Below, piece after piece: positions 52,415-63,860 of a stretch of 64,000 nucleotides of DNA (its first letter is position 1; each line of letters starts with the position of its first letter). The notes beneath the pieces are model-generated. The model had not been told where the DNA came from and made no database searches. It saw only the letters and a program-made list of their open reading frames with translations. The DNA comes from Symsagittifera roscoffensis (taxonomy: Eukaryota > Xenacoelomorpha > Acoela > Convolutidae). The stretch is taken from the NCBI RefSeq assembly GCF_963678635.1, contig NC_087067.1, positions 54,056,233-54,120,232 of the forward strand. The letters are read 5' to 3'. The position numbers and the translations under genes were made by a program.

Positions 52415-52780
52415 CAGGGGCGGACCTAGGATTTTCTCGAGGGGGGGGGGGGGGGCGGATTTCCAAAAAAAATTTTTAGGTCGACCAAATTGATTTTCCG
52501 AGCTCTTCCAAAACACTAAAAAGACCCTGTTTTGGTAAAATTTTCTGCGCCGCAGGCAAAATTTTGAAAAAACTGCCAAAAAAAGCGTTTTTAGGCACTT
52601 TATGGAAAATTTTGACCAAAAAATTGCGTTTTTTGGCGCGCACTCCCCCCTCAAAGTTAGTATATATTGGCGCCAAAGGCGCCTTTAGAAAAATTTTAAG
52701 GTCCGATACCATAAATGGTTATCTTAAAGTAGTATAAAGGGGGGACCCTTTGGGTCGGCAGGGGGTCGAATCCGCCCCTG
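52415..52780. mobile_element. hAT-like MITE, 366 bp, in PAQR intron 1
   Basis: Same family as 41792-42186 but in the opposite orientation. Ends CAGGGGCGGACCT and GAATCCGCCCCTG, flanked by ATCTTGGC (52407-52414) and ATCTTGCC (52781-52788), an 8-bp target duplication with one mismatch. A run of 15 G (52441-52455) corresponds to the C run in the other copy. No coding capacity. Confidence 0.9.
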
Positions 52781-52884
52781 ATCTTGCCCAAACAGGCAAG
52801 CTTGAAATATTTGAGTAGCGAACCTGGAACAAGTTTCTTTTGAATAATTTTGTACATTTGATATGGCGCTGAAAATTTCACAGA

Positions 52885-52985
52885 ATAGGGTCTTCATTGT
52901 TTTTTTTGGAAGAGCTCAGAAAATCGTTTACGTCGACTTAGAAAAGGCCGACCAAAATTTTTGAAAATCCGCCACCCCAAGAAAA
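52885..52985. mobile_element. Decayed fragment of the same MITE family
   Basis: Matches the right half of the 41792-42186 copy (AGGGTCTTCA, GTCGACTTAGAAAAGGCCGACC, AAAATCCG) in the same orientation. Its ends are degraded. It lies just beyond the intact copy. Confidence 0.6.
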
Positions 52986-53177
52986 TTTAAAATGCATCAA
53001 ATACTGGAGTAATTTAATTATTTTAACCAAGTGTTACAATGCAAAGGGCGGGGATGTGCAGGTGGTCCTGTTGCGTACGGTATATTCCATTCCAACTGTA
53101 TTGTGTGTATTGTATCTATTAGCAATGATGTTAGTTGTAAATGTGGTTCTATTTGTGCGTTGTTTGTGTGTGTGTAG

Positions 53178-53411
53178 TTGATAGCCCACGCGCATCTGCC
53201 CGAGTGGCTGAAGGACAACGACTACCTGCACGAGAACCACAGACCCCCCATCCCCTGTGTGGTGACGTGCTTCAAGTCAGTCTTCTCCCTCCACTCGGAG
53301 ACTGTGAACATCTGGACACACCTCATCGGCTCCCTCATCATAGTCGGCATCTGCTTCTGGTGGTTCCTCTTCAGACCCTCTCACGCCCCCTACTCCTGGC
53401 AGAAGATACTC
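53178..53411 (+). CDS. ADIPOR: Adiponectin receptor (PAQR) gene, coding exon 2
   Basis: 78 codons between a GTGTGTAG acceptor and a CTC|GTGAGT donor, both phase 0. LPEWLKDNDYL followed by HRPP, then CFKS and HSETVNIWTHLIG, are the hallmark start of the adiponectin-receptor core; the first transmembrane segment follows (SLIIVGICFWWFLF). Family members are seven-helix membrane proteins with a zinc site and ceramidase activity that respond to adiponectin-type ligands in vertebrates. The six remaining helices are not seen in the window. Either they lie to the right or the gene is cut short. The next 8 kb holds only repeats and a retroelement. Confidence 0.9.
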
Positions 53412-53800
53412 GTGAGTCACTCACACTTCATCATTTTAAGCTACCCCCCCCCCCCTTTGGTGTCACATACAAGTCATCCTCCGATGACAACTTTTTCAAA
53501 ACTAGAGATCCACCCTGATCAGTGTATGGTTTGCCAGTTACCAAAGGCTTGTAGACTACAACCAGTGACTGGAGTGACTGAGTTCGAGAGTCAAAGAACG
53601 AGTTTCACCACAATAGTTGATAGTTAGCCTACAAGCCTTCGATGAATTTCGATTGATTTTTTTTCTGGGAAAGCTCAAATTTGTTCAGGCTCAAATGTAC
53701 TTTTTCGCGGCTTTCTTTTCATCATTTGCTTTTTTAAAAGGAAGGCAAAGTCCTCTATCAAACCGAAAAAGTGCAAATGTCACGAAAAACGTGATCGACT
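53412..53800. repeat. Long dispersed repeat, copy B left part
   Basis: Non-coding sequence downstream of PAQR exon 2. The part from about 53640 resembles 36690-36880 and is broken at 53800 by a retroelement; it appears to resume at 61226. Confidence 0.5.
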
Positions 53801-53885
53801 TGTTAAAAAATTAGGATAAAACTCGTAGTTGATTAAGAGTGGTAACTTAAACTAAGACTAGATTAAGACTAAGGTTGGGTAAGAT
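53801..53885 (-). repeat. 3' LTR (85 bp) of the broken element
   Basis: Identical to 61141-61225 over all 85 bases. On the minus strand it ends TTAACA. Unusually short for an LTR. Its start (ATCTTACCC on the minus strand) lacks the usual TG. Confidence 0.75.
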
Positions 53886-54890
53886 AGGCTTTTATTTAAG
53901 ACTAAATAAAAGACGGTGATAGCTAACTAAAGTAAGCGAGGTTAAAAAGATTGAATTAGTTTCCTGTTGATTTGTTGCTTATCACAAAAGATTGTGCGCA
54001 AATTCCAAGTCTACCAAAAGCCGTTGCGCTTTTGGCAGGTGTATATAAATTAATAACGTAAAGGTCAACGAACAGTATAGCTCAGAGGTTAAACGATCAA
54101 ACATTAATAATACATTTTACATTCCCCGCGAAAATTTATCTAAAACCTATTACTTTCGCCTCGCAAAAAAAAAGTATTTAGACGCTAGGTTGAATGAACA
54201 AGTGGGCTCGTTAGCCAAGACCCCAACAGTGGGTCTGATTTACTAGAAGGCATTAATATCGACAAAGCACCGAGGACCAAGAAAGCGTGTTTCCTGCTGA
54301 ACAAAAATTTAATGCACGGTTACCAGGTCGAAGGAACGGGTGTACGGGTCGGGCAAGACCGCGCAAACGGGCCCGATGGGCTGGAAGACGTATTCTTTAA
54401 GTAACAAGACAAAAGAAGAGAAAACAAAGAAAAAAAAACAAAGCACCTTAGATCAAATAACATGTTTCATCAGGCGAAATTAAATGTAGTCCAATTACTA
54501 TAGCCGAGCAAAGAAAAGAAATAGCGCTGGGGTGATTGAGGCAGTAGGGTAGGCAGGGCAGTATCCCCAAAGGCCGGCCCAATTAAGAAGGGTAGTACTA
54601 TGATGGATAGATCTAGTAATTATCCAGTGGTAGCACCCAATGGGTGATAGAGAAATTTAACATCATTGAAAACGAGGTTATGGGGCTCAATTAAAAATTT
54701 AAGTCTTGTCAGAAGTAATCTAAGTTTTTGGCGTATTATGCCAGCACTGAGGGTTTATATGACTCTAAAGGCGATAGAATGTTACGTAGCATTCAACAAT
54801 AGACAGAATACTAAAGAACTAAAAGTTTTTAACGGAGTTTATGAGAGTTTATGAAAGTTTATGCTAGCATCTAGACTGAAACTCCTCCTT
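53886..54890 (-). other. 3' untranslated region of the broken element
   Basis: About 1 kb between the integrase ORF and the 3' LTR. No ORF is supported, and no clear polypurine tract is visible next to the LTR. Confidence 0.5.
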
Positions 54891-57296
54891 CTAATTCGCT
54901 TCCCGATTTGCCGCTTTGTTGACTGTCCATCTCCTTAACTCCTCCAGCGTCATTGGCCGTCCTAGGAGTTCTATCGCCGAGATGATGGAGGAAGTGTTCA
55001 GCCAGTCTGGGTCAAGTACAATGGGAGCAGATGTTGAATAAGAGGTTTCGGAGGGTAGGCCCGATGGGTTGAATTGAGTGGTACAGACCTCAGGACTAAA
55101 TTTGACCTTCTTGCGAGGAGTATGTTGGTAATCTGATACCGAGGGCTTTGGATCACTAGGGTACACAGAGCTTTCTTCCCGCAAGTGAACTATAGTGGGA
55201 CGCGAAGATGAGGGTGGTGTTAAGGTTGTCAAGTCTACCAAGTCGACATGATGGCTCTTCATTTCGACGGTAGTTGCTTCTATCGTTGTGTAAGCTGGGG
55301 GAGAACTAGGTGAATTAAATGTTGGGCCGTCCTGATCTTCATTTGTTAAATCAACTACACTGGTAAACACTCTCTCATCTAGCATCTTGGGAGGCTGTCT
55401 AGTTCGCATAGGTCTGGTGTTCTGTCGTGTAAAGATTTCTGGCAGTTTCTTCGGGGGTGGTGATTTCATCGGAGATGACGCTTTCCTCTTAGCGGTACCG
55501 GACAGTTTCGGTTTTTTAGTGGCAAGGTCAGAGTATGGTTGCTTAGATTCCGCCTCCGCCATGGCGATTGGTTCTACACTAGTCGCGGTAAATTCCCCTC
55601 CAGGATTCTCCGGAAGAAACGGCTTTTCTTGATTAGCTTGATTGGCCTCCTCAATAATGTCCAGGAAAACCAACTGTGGGGTCACTTGTGGGTCCCTTTC
55701 ATTATCACGTGAATCCAAGTCGATCAGGGGAATCTTGTCCAACTCGACCTTCTGTTCGACATGATCCGGTATTTCTGGCTTACGATCTGTTCGGTCGGAG
55801 ATTAGGTGTTCTTGAGATTTTGTAGCTTCAAGTGATGTTTTATTCTTGAGGTCTTTTAGCGAAATTAGGTCGCTGGCGTTATCGTCTGAGATCTCTTCGT
55901 GTGATTCGTTCATCATTCCAGGTTCATTATCGCAACTTTTTCGATGGTCGGGTTTACCCGACGGGCTTGATTCTTGGTCACTTTCGAGGCCTATTGGGAT
56001 TCTTAATCTCTTCCTCTGTTCTTTTTCCTCTCTGAGAAGAGTTTCCCTAGAGCTGTTCATGGCCGCATTCCGCCTCGCTATATCAAGCTCTTCGAATTTC
56101 GACTGGAGGTTTCTTTTCTTTTGCGTCGTTCTTGAGCTTTTGAACCCGACATTTCTCTGCGGTTTTACAGTTTTCCTCAGTCCTTTAGTCGCGTAGAATC
56201 TAGCTAATTGATCTCGTTTTCTCGGGCTGGGTTTCTTCTGAGCGAGTTGTCTTTTAATAGCTAAATCAGATTTACGTATTATTTTACCATTTTTTAAGGT
56301 AACTGTGTGGTCTGACTCCCTTACAATTTCATCCTTGAGTACTCTATAGAATGGTTCACTTTTCGTTCTATCTTGGACTTTTCGATAAATAAAGGTCTTA
56401 CCCGGCGGGTTATTCAGTATTGAGTCCTTTATGCCCAAGGCATCTCTCTTTTCTGCCCGAGAAAGCACTTTTACTGGGGATCCAGCACTGGTTGGTACGT
56501 ATCTCACTGCATTTGAGATATCCTCCAAGGATGAGGAGTTTTCGTCAACGTCTCCATCTTCTATGTCGTCGGGGGCGTCCCAGTCGTGTCTTCGCTCTCG
56601 ACTCATTAGTTTTTTGCCCTTATCTATGCATAACAAAGTTTTATTCCAATCAAGGTTATTTGAAGAGGGTGATTTGACCAAATTATGCCAGATGGTGTTT
56701 GGGGATCTACCGAAATGTGCTTCGAAGGGAGAGCAGTTAAGCGACTGTTGAGTTACCGTTCTTAGGCATTTTATTATTTTCAGAAGTGCAGATTCTAGCG
56801 AAGGTTTTAAACGTTCTTGTGCCATAACCAAGAGCCTTTCCTTAATGGTTCTGATTAAGCGTTCCACTAGTCCGGTAGCTCTATGAGCACCCAGTGGGCT
56901 AAATATCACCTTTATGTTGTGTTCGTGGCAGAATTCTCTGACTTCCTTGGAGATAAAACCAGATCCTTGATCTGTTCTAATGGTTCTAGGTATCCCGTGT
57001 AAAGCAATGTATTTACTAAGGAAGTTTATGATAGATTTTGCCGATGTGCTGGATGTTATTTGAGCTGATGGGAATTTTGAAAATCTATCCACACACACCA
57101 ATATGTATTTTTTTGTTCCCCATACTAAAGGTAACGGACCGGCGAAATCTAATTCCATTTCTTGGTTTGGTTCTTCGACCGTTGGGAGTTTCCCTAGGGT
57201 ATTGTGATTTATAAGAGGTTTCAAGTTTTTACCTGCTTTTACACACTCAATACAGTTTTCGCCGTGGACTTGGATTTCGCGGTAAATTTTCGGCCA
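54891..57296 (-). pseudogene. Integrase core and long tail of the broken element
   Basis: Open frame following a TAG at 57297-57299 that interrupts the integrase zinc domain (IECVKAG is after the stop). The core has LDFAGPLP (first Asp), TDQGSGF (second Asp) and GLVERL (Glu). A 500-residue hydrophilic, Pro/Ser/Lys-rich tail follows, much longer than usual and without a chromodomain. Confidence 0.85.
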
Positions 57297-58046
57297 CTAG
57301 ATGTATTGAGTTGCCAGACTTTTCATTGCAAACTGGCCAGGGTGAGCTTCATGTAGTCGGTTGAGCATTGTCGATCTTAGGCATGCTGGGATAACTAATC
57401 GATTGTCAAGATAAAGACATCCTCCGCTGACGTGTAAATTATTTAAGTACGATTTAAAGTAATTTCCCAGTTGTAGAATATCTTGTTTGCGGTCTTCCTC
57501 AATTGCTTTAATTATCTTTTTCAGAACTAGATCTTGTTTTGATAAGAGGGACATAAATTTTGAATCAAATATTTCTGGCCAAGAAAAAGGGAATATGTTG
57601 ACTGTTTTCTTTTTACTAGGTGATCTTTTCACGGGGTTATCCGACGGGTTACTGGTACTTGGTGTTAAAGAGTCCATGTTTTTATTAGTAATAGGTTCTT
57701 TCTGTTGGTTAAATTCAATTTGTTCTGTCATTTCTTTCAAGATGTTAAAATTCGTAAAAAAAGTCTTTTATTTTGCAAGATGAATCACACTGTTCCGTCC
57801 GCGAGTGAGAATTTTGGCACACTGAAATGTTGGAATAGTTAGCTATCGCTTGAAACGTTTCAGCGGCATTAGCAATTCGTTTCTCACGTTCTATTTCTCG
57901 GCTGGTCATATGATCTGTCGACTGGCCAATCATGTTGCAGGAAGTGACGTCATGTGCTAAGAAATGTTGAGAGAATTTATTTCTTATTTGCGACCACGAG
58001 TTTCTCGGCATTAGATGATCAAAACCTAGGAGCATACTAATCTGAT
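57297..58046 (-). pseudogene. RNase H-integrase linker and integrase zinc domain, frame-broken
   Basis: Read in one frame from 58035 to 57745, then in another from 57740 to the TAG at 57297. A run of seven T near 57762 (plus-strand A run) marks a likely indel. The second part has HEAHPGQFAMK, the His part of the integrase zinc finger. Confidence 0.7.
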
Positions 58047-58976
58047 TTATGATGCGATAGCAAATTTTTCATCATCCAGAGAAACTGGTACGGGTTCACC
58101 CGATGGGTGTCGGGATATATAATCAACGAATCCCATATCTTTACCGGGTAAATGTTCGACAGTAAAGTTGAACGGTAGTAATTTGTCCGCCCAACGGGTG
58201 AGACGTGATTGGGCCGTTTTAGTATATTTGTCGCCTTTCAGTGCTCCTATTAAGGCTTTGTGGTCTGTTAAAATTGAGAATTGTTTGCCCAATAGGTAAT
58301 TTTTGAAATGGTCTAGTGCCCACACTAATCCCAGTAGTTCGAGTTCATTGGTGCTGTATTTTAATTCGGCAATATTCAAAAATCTGCTTGCGAACGCTAT
58401 GGTCTTCCAATTCCCCCGATGGTCTTGTTCGATGGACGCGCCCAATCCTAAATGTGAAGCATCGCATTTCACTCGAGTGTTCAGTTTTACATCGAAATGA
58501 TGGTTCGTCACCGTATTGCAAATTTCTTTCTTGATTTTTTCAAACGCTTCCGTGTGTACTGTGGACCACTTAAATGGTTTAATTTTTTGCATAAGTTCTC
58601 TAAACGGTGTTGATAGGGACGCTAAGTTTGGTATGAACTTATTAAATTGATTAATCGATCCCTTTAATGATCTAATATCTTTGATACAGTTTGGTTCTTT
58701 CAGATTTCTGATTGCGTCAGATTTATGTATTAATGGTGTTGTCCCTTTTGCATCGATTTTAAATCCCAACCATTCTATGTTGTGAGTTAAGAATGTGCAT
58801 TTTTCCCATTTTATGGCTAGTCCCTTGTCGTCTAGCGTTTTTAAAACGTTAATAACTAGCTTTTTATGTTCGTCCTCGCTACCCACGGTGGCGATTAGGA
58901 TGTCGTCGAGATAACAATGGGTATTTGGTAATTTTTCCGTCAAACGGTCCATTATGCGTTGAAATTCATTAGGCAT
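58047..58976 (-). pseudogene. Second half of reverse transcriptase and RNase H
   Basis: Contains MPNEFQRIMDRL, the catalytic YLDD, the thumb region and an RNase H with CDASHLGLGA, NELELLG and TDHKALIGAL. It is in the same frame as the preceding RT part, but separated by four stop codons and a run of 11 G on the minus strand (58990-59075). Confidence 0.88.
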
Positions 58977-59072
58977 ATCGCCTAGTCCGTAAAATCCGGT
59001 TTTAAAACGCTATGAACCCGTTACTTCTCCCCCCCCCCCACGATGTTGAAATTACATTGATTACTTGCCTTT

Positions 59073-60695
59073 TTAGAAAGCGGTATTTGACTGTAGGCGT
59101 ATTTTATGATCAATTGATGAAAACCAGATGTTTCTTTCATCATGGCCGCTAATCGTAACTGCTACGTTGTCAATTAGTTCGAATAGGTTCGGCATTTGAT
59201 ATCTATTACGAAATATCTGTTTGTTCAATAGTTTCGAGTTTAATGCTAGTTTGATTGATCCGTCCCTTTTTGCTGTAATCACGATGGGGGAGATGAAACA
59301 ATCTTCAGAGCATCTAGATAATTTTTCAATGTGTCCGTCTCTTAGTAATTGGTCAATACATAATTTGACTTTAGGGAGAAGATGGATCGGGATACGTTTC
59401 CCTTTCACCTGTATCGGTTTTATCGGTTCGTTAAAATAAGTATTAACTACGAAGTTCTTTGATCTACCAGTTCTTTTTATGAGGTCTGAAAAATGTTTTG
59501 ATATGTATGTTTTAAACTCACTTTGAGATGGTGTCTCTTGGCTTTGATCCTGTTTGTTATCCGATGCGAATTTTATTTGGTTGACGTTTATCCCAATGGG
59601 TGATCCTTTCTGGTCTTTCCATGACTTTGGCCCATTGGGTGGAGGTTGTTTCTGGAATACTACGATTCCCAGATTCGGTAAGATGTCATTTCCCAATAGA
59701 TTTTTTTCAGCCCCTTCGGTGATGAAGAGTTTTTGGTCGCTAGCCTCCCATCCCTTCGATCGGATTCTCACTCGAACTCTTCCAATAATGTTGATTGTAC
59801 TCCCGAAACCCTGGTATGCTTTCTTTGTTATTTCGTCCACAGGTTCTAGCTTTAAAAATCTATCTCGTATCTTCAATTCGTGTAGTAGATCTTTTTTCAT
59901 GAATGAAACTGGGCTTGCTGAGTCAATTTGAATTTCGGTATAGTAAGGGTTGAAATTTCCCAGAGACACCTTTAGTGTCTTTTTCAGTTCTAATCCTTCG
60001 TGATTGAATACTGTTCTCACTCCGCGTTCTATCTTGTCTTCTACGGCATTTATTTGGCTATCCGTGTCTACAGTTAGAACTAGGAAATCGTCTAAGTTGA
60101 CCTCAAATTCGGGATTTTCCTGCGGATTGGCCCGGATATTTTCGTTTTCCTGAGGTACTCGATTCTGTTCGACGATGTTTGTTTGTGTCCTTGCTGAACT
60201 CCTGCAATGTTTAGCAAAATGTCCTTTGCGTCCGCACGTATTGCAATTTCTATCTCTGGCCGGGCATGTGGATAAATGTCCTTTTTTGAATTGCTGACCA
60301 CAGTTGCGACATTTGTTATTTTCAACAATGTTTAGGGTTGGTTCATTCTTTACGTATTGTGGTCTTGGTACTGGGTTATAAGTTGGGAATTTTAGGTACT
60401 GTTGATGGATTTTAGTACCTTTCTCGTGAACTAATACGTAGGATAGTACGTTTTCTGGGGTCAAGTATTCTATACAGAGTTTCTTCTGGATCTCGACATT
60501 TCTCATGTTTGTGATGAAAATGTCTCTTACTAATTCTGACTCGAGTTCCCCCAGTTTACAATTTTTTAATAGTTCAGAAAGTATTTCGTGGAATTTTTCT
60601 AAGGACTCATGTTCTTTCTGTCTTCGGCCAAAAAATTTAAATCTTCGTATGTTAAGTTTGTAGTGATCGTGAAGGTAGTTTTTAGTAGTTCTCAA
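59073..60695 (-). pseudogene. Gag end, zinc knuckles, protease and first half of RT
   Basis: The frame begins within the capsid region, shifted by -1 from the Gag start ORF. It has two Cys-His knuckles (CRNCGQQ, CNTCGRKGHFAKHC), a protease with DSA instead of the usual DTG (IQIDSASPVSF) and LLGND, and RT motifs up to SSIDHK. It stops at TAA 59073-59075. Since the capsid domain crosses the frame change, a mutation is more likely than programmed frameshifting. Confidence 0.85.
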
Positions 60696-61141
60696 AATTC
60701 TGCGAAATTAATATCCAGAATTCTTTTCCCAGGATTTTTATGTGAGAAGCATTTCTGTCCTTCTTTTCCGAGTGCTAGGTATAACTGTGATTTTAGCTTC
60801 TTTTCAATGTCTCCGATTTGGAGTCCGTTGAATTTTGCGTTATCTTCCGCCCTTCTCCTTCTCACTTCTTCGTTATAATTTTGTACTGCTATTCTGTGGT
60901 GTTCTTCTTTTTCGGCCCGACGGGCTTGGTCATCGGACGGGTCCGGTGGTTCTGCCGTAGGGTAAGCTAGTTCGTTTCTTATCGGTGGGTTAATTACATC
61001 TTCGATGTCTACGGAATCTTTCGCGATAATTGTCAATTGAAACTTTTCCGACCACCTTTCCCAGTCGTGTTGATTTTCGTTTGATGAGTTGTTCCAAAAA
61101 AACTCTAGTCCTCGTAGGTTCGATTCGTTTGACATCGCCAT
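60692..61141 (-). pseudogene. Gag N-terminal part of the broken element
   Basis: Starts with ATG at 61141, whose A is inside the terminal CA|TGG junction of the LTR. The TGG directly after the LTR would be the tRNA primer site position. An internal ATG follows two codons later. The protein is charged and Gag-like and ends in TGA at 60692-60694. Confidence 0.75.
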
Positions 61142-61225
61142 GTTAAAAAATTAGGATAAAACTCGTAGTTGATTAAGAGTGGTAACTTAAACTAAGACTA
61201 GATTAAGACTAAGGTTGGGTAAGAT
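61141..61225 (-). repeat. 5' LTR (85 bp) of the broken element
   Basis: Exact copy of 53801-53885. The right flank continues the dispersed repeat. Confidence 0.75.
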
Positions 61226-63480
61226 TCCTACAATAAAATCTAGTGGAATTTAATTTCCAGATTTTCCAGCAAAATAGAAAATTTAACTATTAATCCAGTT
61301 TTCTCAAATTGGGTTAATTTTATCGAAAAAGTGTCAATCATCAATTGTTCTTGAAATTCAAAGACCTCTTTGGGTATCTATAGTTTTCTTTAAAATTCGA
61401 AAGTTCATCGACTCTTTGCTTTCATTGACTCTTTTCCAACTGTCTTTTGGCAATGTTTCAATTTCCTTGAATTTGTTTGTAGAATTTGTTTGGTTCATTA
61501 CCATTGACAACCATCACTTCAGTTTTTGTCTGTCAAACTTCCATTCCTGCCTTTTTTCCCACTCGGGGATTTAATACTTGCTTTCGCCCTCGTCGGTTTA
61601 GCTGGATAATTTCAAGGTTACAATTCTCTCGGTTGTCAATAACTCTCCTGCTTGCTCATGTAGTATGCAAATTTTTCTTTCCAGGGTGTTTTGCATTTTG
61701 TGAGGAAATGGATAGTGCTGTTCCATCCACTGAGCACAATTCGTTTACTATGTCAAGGAAGACAAGTAGTAGCTTTTGCTTCAAGGCACGTGAATTGAGG
61801 TCTTTCTACCCAATGTGCATATCACTTGCAACATGCTTCTTCCTATTGTTGGACAAATTCGCAGGGCGCCTAGTACCTAATCAGTGCCGTGCATCTTTTC
61901 ACTCGCTTTTTGAGTAGTTTACACAACAATTTGATCAAAATTTCTCACATAATCAAGCGTGCATTTGAACAGACTATAATTTTGGCGTTTTTAAACGCTT
62001 TTGGGATATGTGGTTTTCCTTCTCATAAATAAGGCAAGTTTGCTTCGATTGGAATTAATTGGTCCCGCGAAGCCTCAAGTAGGTCTGTGGCAAAATCTCT
62101 TTTATATTGTGTCTTTTGGAGGAATGAATGGTGATGCGAGCTTTGTTTTGGCTTGTGTGTGCTATTAAGTCTCGGCCCAGAGACCTCGTTCAGTATCCGA
62201 TGCTTGACGTTAGCTTTTATATAAGAGCTCCATTTAGTGTATTTGAATTTGCACGTTACTTGACCCGATAGTTTTCCTGAATCGATCAAACCACGTAATG
62301 CCGTAAGTCCTGAGTGTCGCTCTGCATCTGCACTCTGTTCGCCTCTTTCGCTGGATTTTTTGGAGATGCCCTTCGACAGCCAGTTCCATGTCCCTTTCTA
62401 GATTGATCTCTCCAGTTAGTGTCATGGGTCATTTTGAACGTCCTGGGTTCAAAGAGATCATTGTTTGGTTAGCAGCCCAACATTCCGACTTGATAGGAAA
62501 AAATGCTCCATTGGCTCTTCTGAGATCTGTCCTCGTTGATGGTTTGTCAAATCATCTGGCTTTGCTTATGAAGAAGACTTTCGCTCCATCGATAGGAGAG
62601 TTTTCCTAATTTGTATTCTTGAGCACTAGCTCTTGTTGTTCCGACCATTGAAAATGGGGAGCAATTTTGATTCGGGTGTTTTAGTTTTTTTGTTTTCCAC
62701 GCAAAATATTGATAGGTACCATTAATAATGATCGCACTGGGTTGAGTGATATATCATATTAAAGCCCTTTCAGTCGTGATTCGAACGACATCAAAAAATT
62801 TTAAAAAGTTTTGCCCATGTCGAGATAAACCGGTTTGAAATTTTTATTTTTTTTCAAAATTTTGTTTGTCATTTGTCTTCAAAAATTGTTTACCAATTTG
62901 CATGTTTTACATGACTGATGAAAATGCCTGAGCTCTACTTTTTCGCTCAGATTCATTTATCACACCATGCCGAAAAACGACACTAATTGGAAAAATAATT
63001 TGTAATTTTATAAGGCTGGTCGGAACATTCTGTGCTACTTGCACAGTAACTGGCTTTCCTTGTTTTCTCTTGGTTTTCTTTATCTCGTCTCTTTGCCCTT
63101 CTCTCAATTGCCCGTTCAGTCAAGTTCAACATGCTTGTGCCGATGATGTCATAGTCTATCCTTAATAGATTGTCAGCAGTTTTTCAATCTGACCAGTAGC
63201 TGTTACCAGTAGCAGGATATCCAATAAACTTGGTTATGAGTGCGCTAGTGTCTCTGACTATTGCTGCATTGAGGGCCTGACGGAGGAATAGGGAGTATTC
63301 GTCTGTAAGATCACCTTTCTCTGAATGCCATATCTCCGACATACTCATCGTATTTCATCCGCATTTTGGGTTGATGCATGCCTCAGATTTAATTTCAGCT
63401 TCCCTCGTTTTAACGTCAAAGGTATGAGCTCCGATAATTTTTGGCTTGTGGTTACTGGTTTGTGTTTCGCTAGCTGCATT
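61226..63480. repeat. Long dispersed repeat, copy B right part
   Basis: Continues the repeat interrupted at 53800. 61240-61455 resembles 36900-37030, and 62640-63065 resembles 37650-38490 (for example GAGTGATATAT and TACTTGCACAGTAAC). ORFs of 143 and 73 codons (61486, 62388) have no recognisable relatives. No PAQR exon 3 is visible. Confidence 0.5.
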
Positions 63481-63532
63481 TAGACCCCCCTAAGGACAAT
63501 ATGAGAATGGGCGAATGTGGACACCTTTTCCT

Positions 63533-63860
63533 CAGGGATTCAACCCCCTTACCAATCAAAGGGTCCTCCCTTAAGTATTATTTTATGAAAACCATTTTCG
63601 GTCGACTAATCCTTAATTTTCTCTAAAGGCGTCTTCGTTCAATATGTACTAATTTTGAACGCGATTTTTTCAATCAAAATTTTCCAAAAAGTGTCGATAA
63701 ACGGCATTTTTGACCTGTTCCTTTTTCAAAAATTTGCTTCCGGGGGAAAAAGTTTTAATAAAATAGGGTTTTTATAATGTGTTCTGGGAGCGCTAGGAAA
63801 ATCAATTTGATTGACCTAAACAAAAGGCCGACAAAATTTTCGAAAATCCTACCACCCCAT
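63533..63860. mobile_element. Decayed copy of the hAT-like MITE
   Basis: Follows 41792-42186 in order and orientation (GGATTC, AAAGGGTCC, CAATATGTACTAATTTTGAA, AATAGGGTTT, GACCTAAACAAAAGGCCGACAAAATTTTCG). Terminal repeats and target duplication are no longer clear. Confidence 0.7.

Larger units (their letters stand above)
51842..53177 (+). other. PAQR intron 1
   Basis: GTGAGA to GTGTAG. Contains a hAT-like MITE (52415-52780) and a decayed piece of a related copy (about 52885-52985). A GT-rich stretch precedes the acceptor. No further exon is visible. Confidence 0.6.
53801..61225 (-). mobile_element. Broken Ty3/gypsy retrotransposon with 85-bp LTRs
   Basis: Minus-strand element of 7.4 kb bounded by identical 85-bp direct repeats. 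Internal domain order Gag, zinc knuckles, protease, RT, RNase H, integrase shows Ty3/gypsy. Identical repeats argue for a recent insertion, yet the coding region has several breaks. It lies antisense downstream of PAQR exon 2, probably in intron 2, inside a dispersed repeat. A target duplication could not be assigned (flanks GATCGACT and GATTCCT). Confidence 0.88.

Noticed and set aside
58990-59075. GC-AG intron inside the RT of the broken element
   Set aside because: AAG|GCAAGTA and ATAG border 59 bases, but a TAA lies just before the donor and the length is not a multiple of three, so joining does not restore the frame.
60692-60700. Programmed -1 frameshift between Gag and Pol in the broken element
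   Set aside because: The frame relation is -1, but no canonical slippery heptamer is in phase, and the capsid domain itself spans the change, so a mutation fits better.
61486-61917. 143-codon ORF as a missing PAQR exon
   Set aside because: It lacks PAQR helix motifs and lies in a dispersed repeat.
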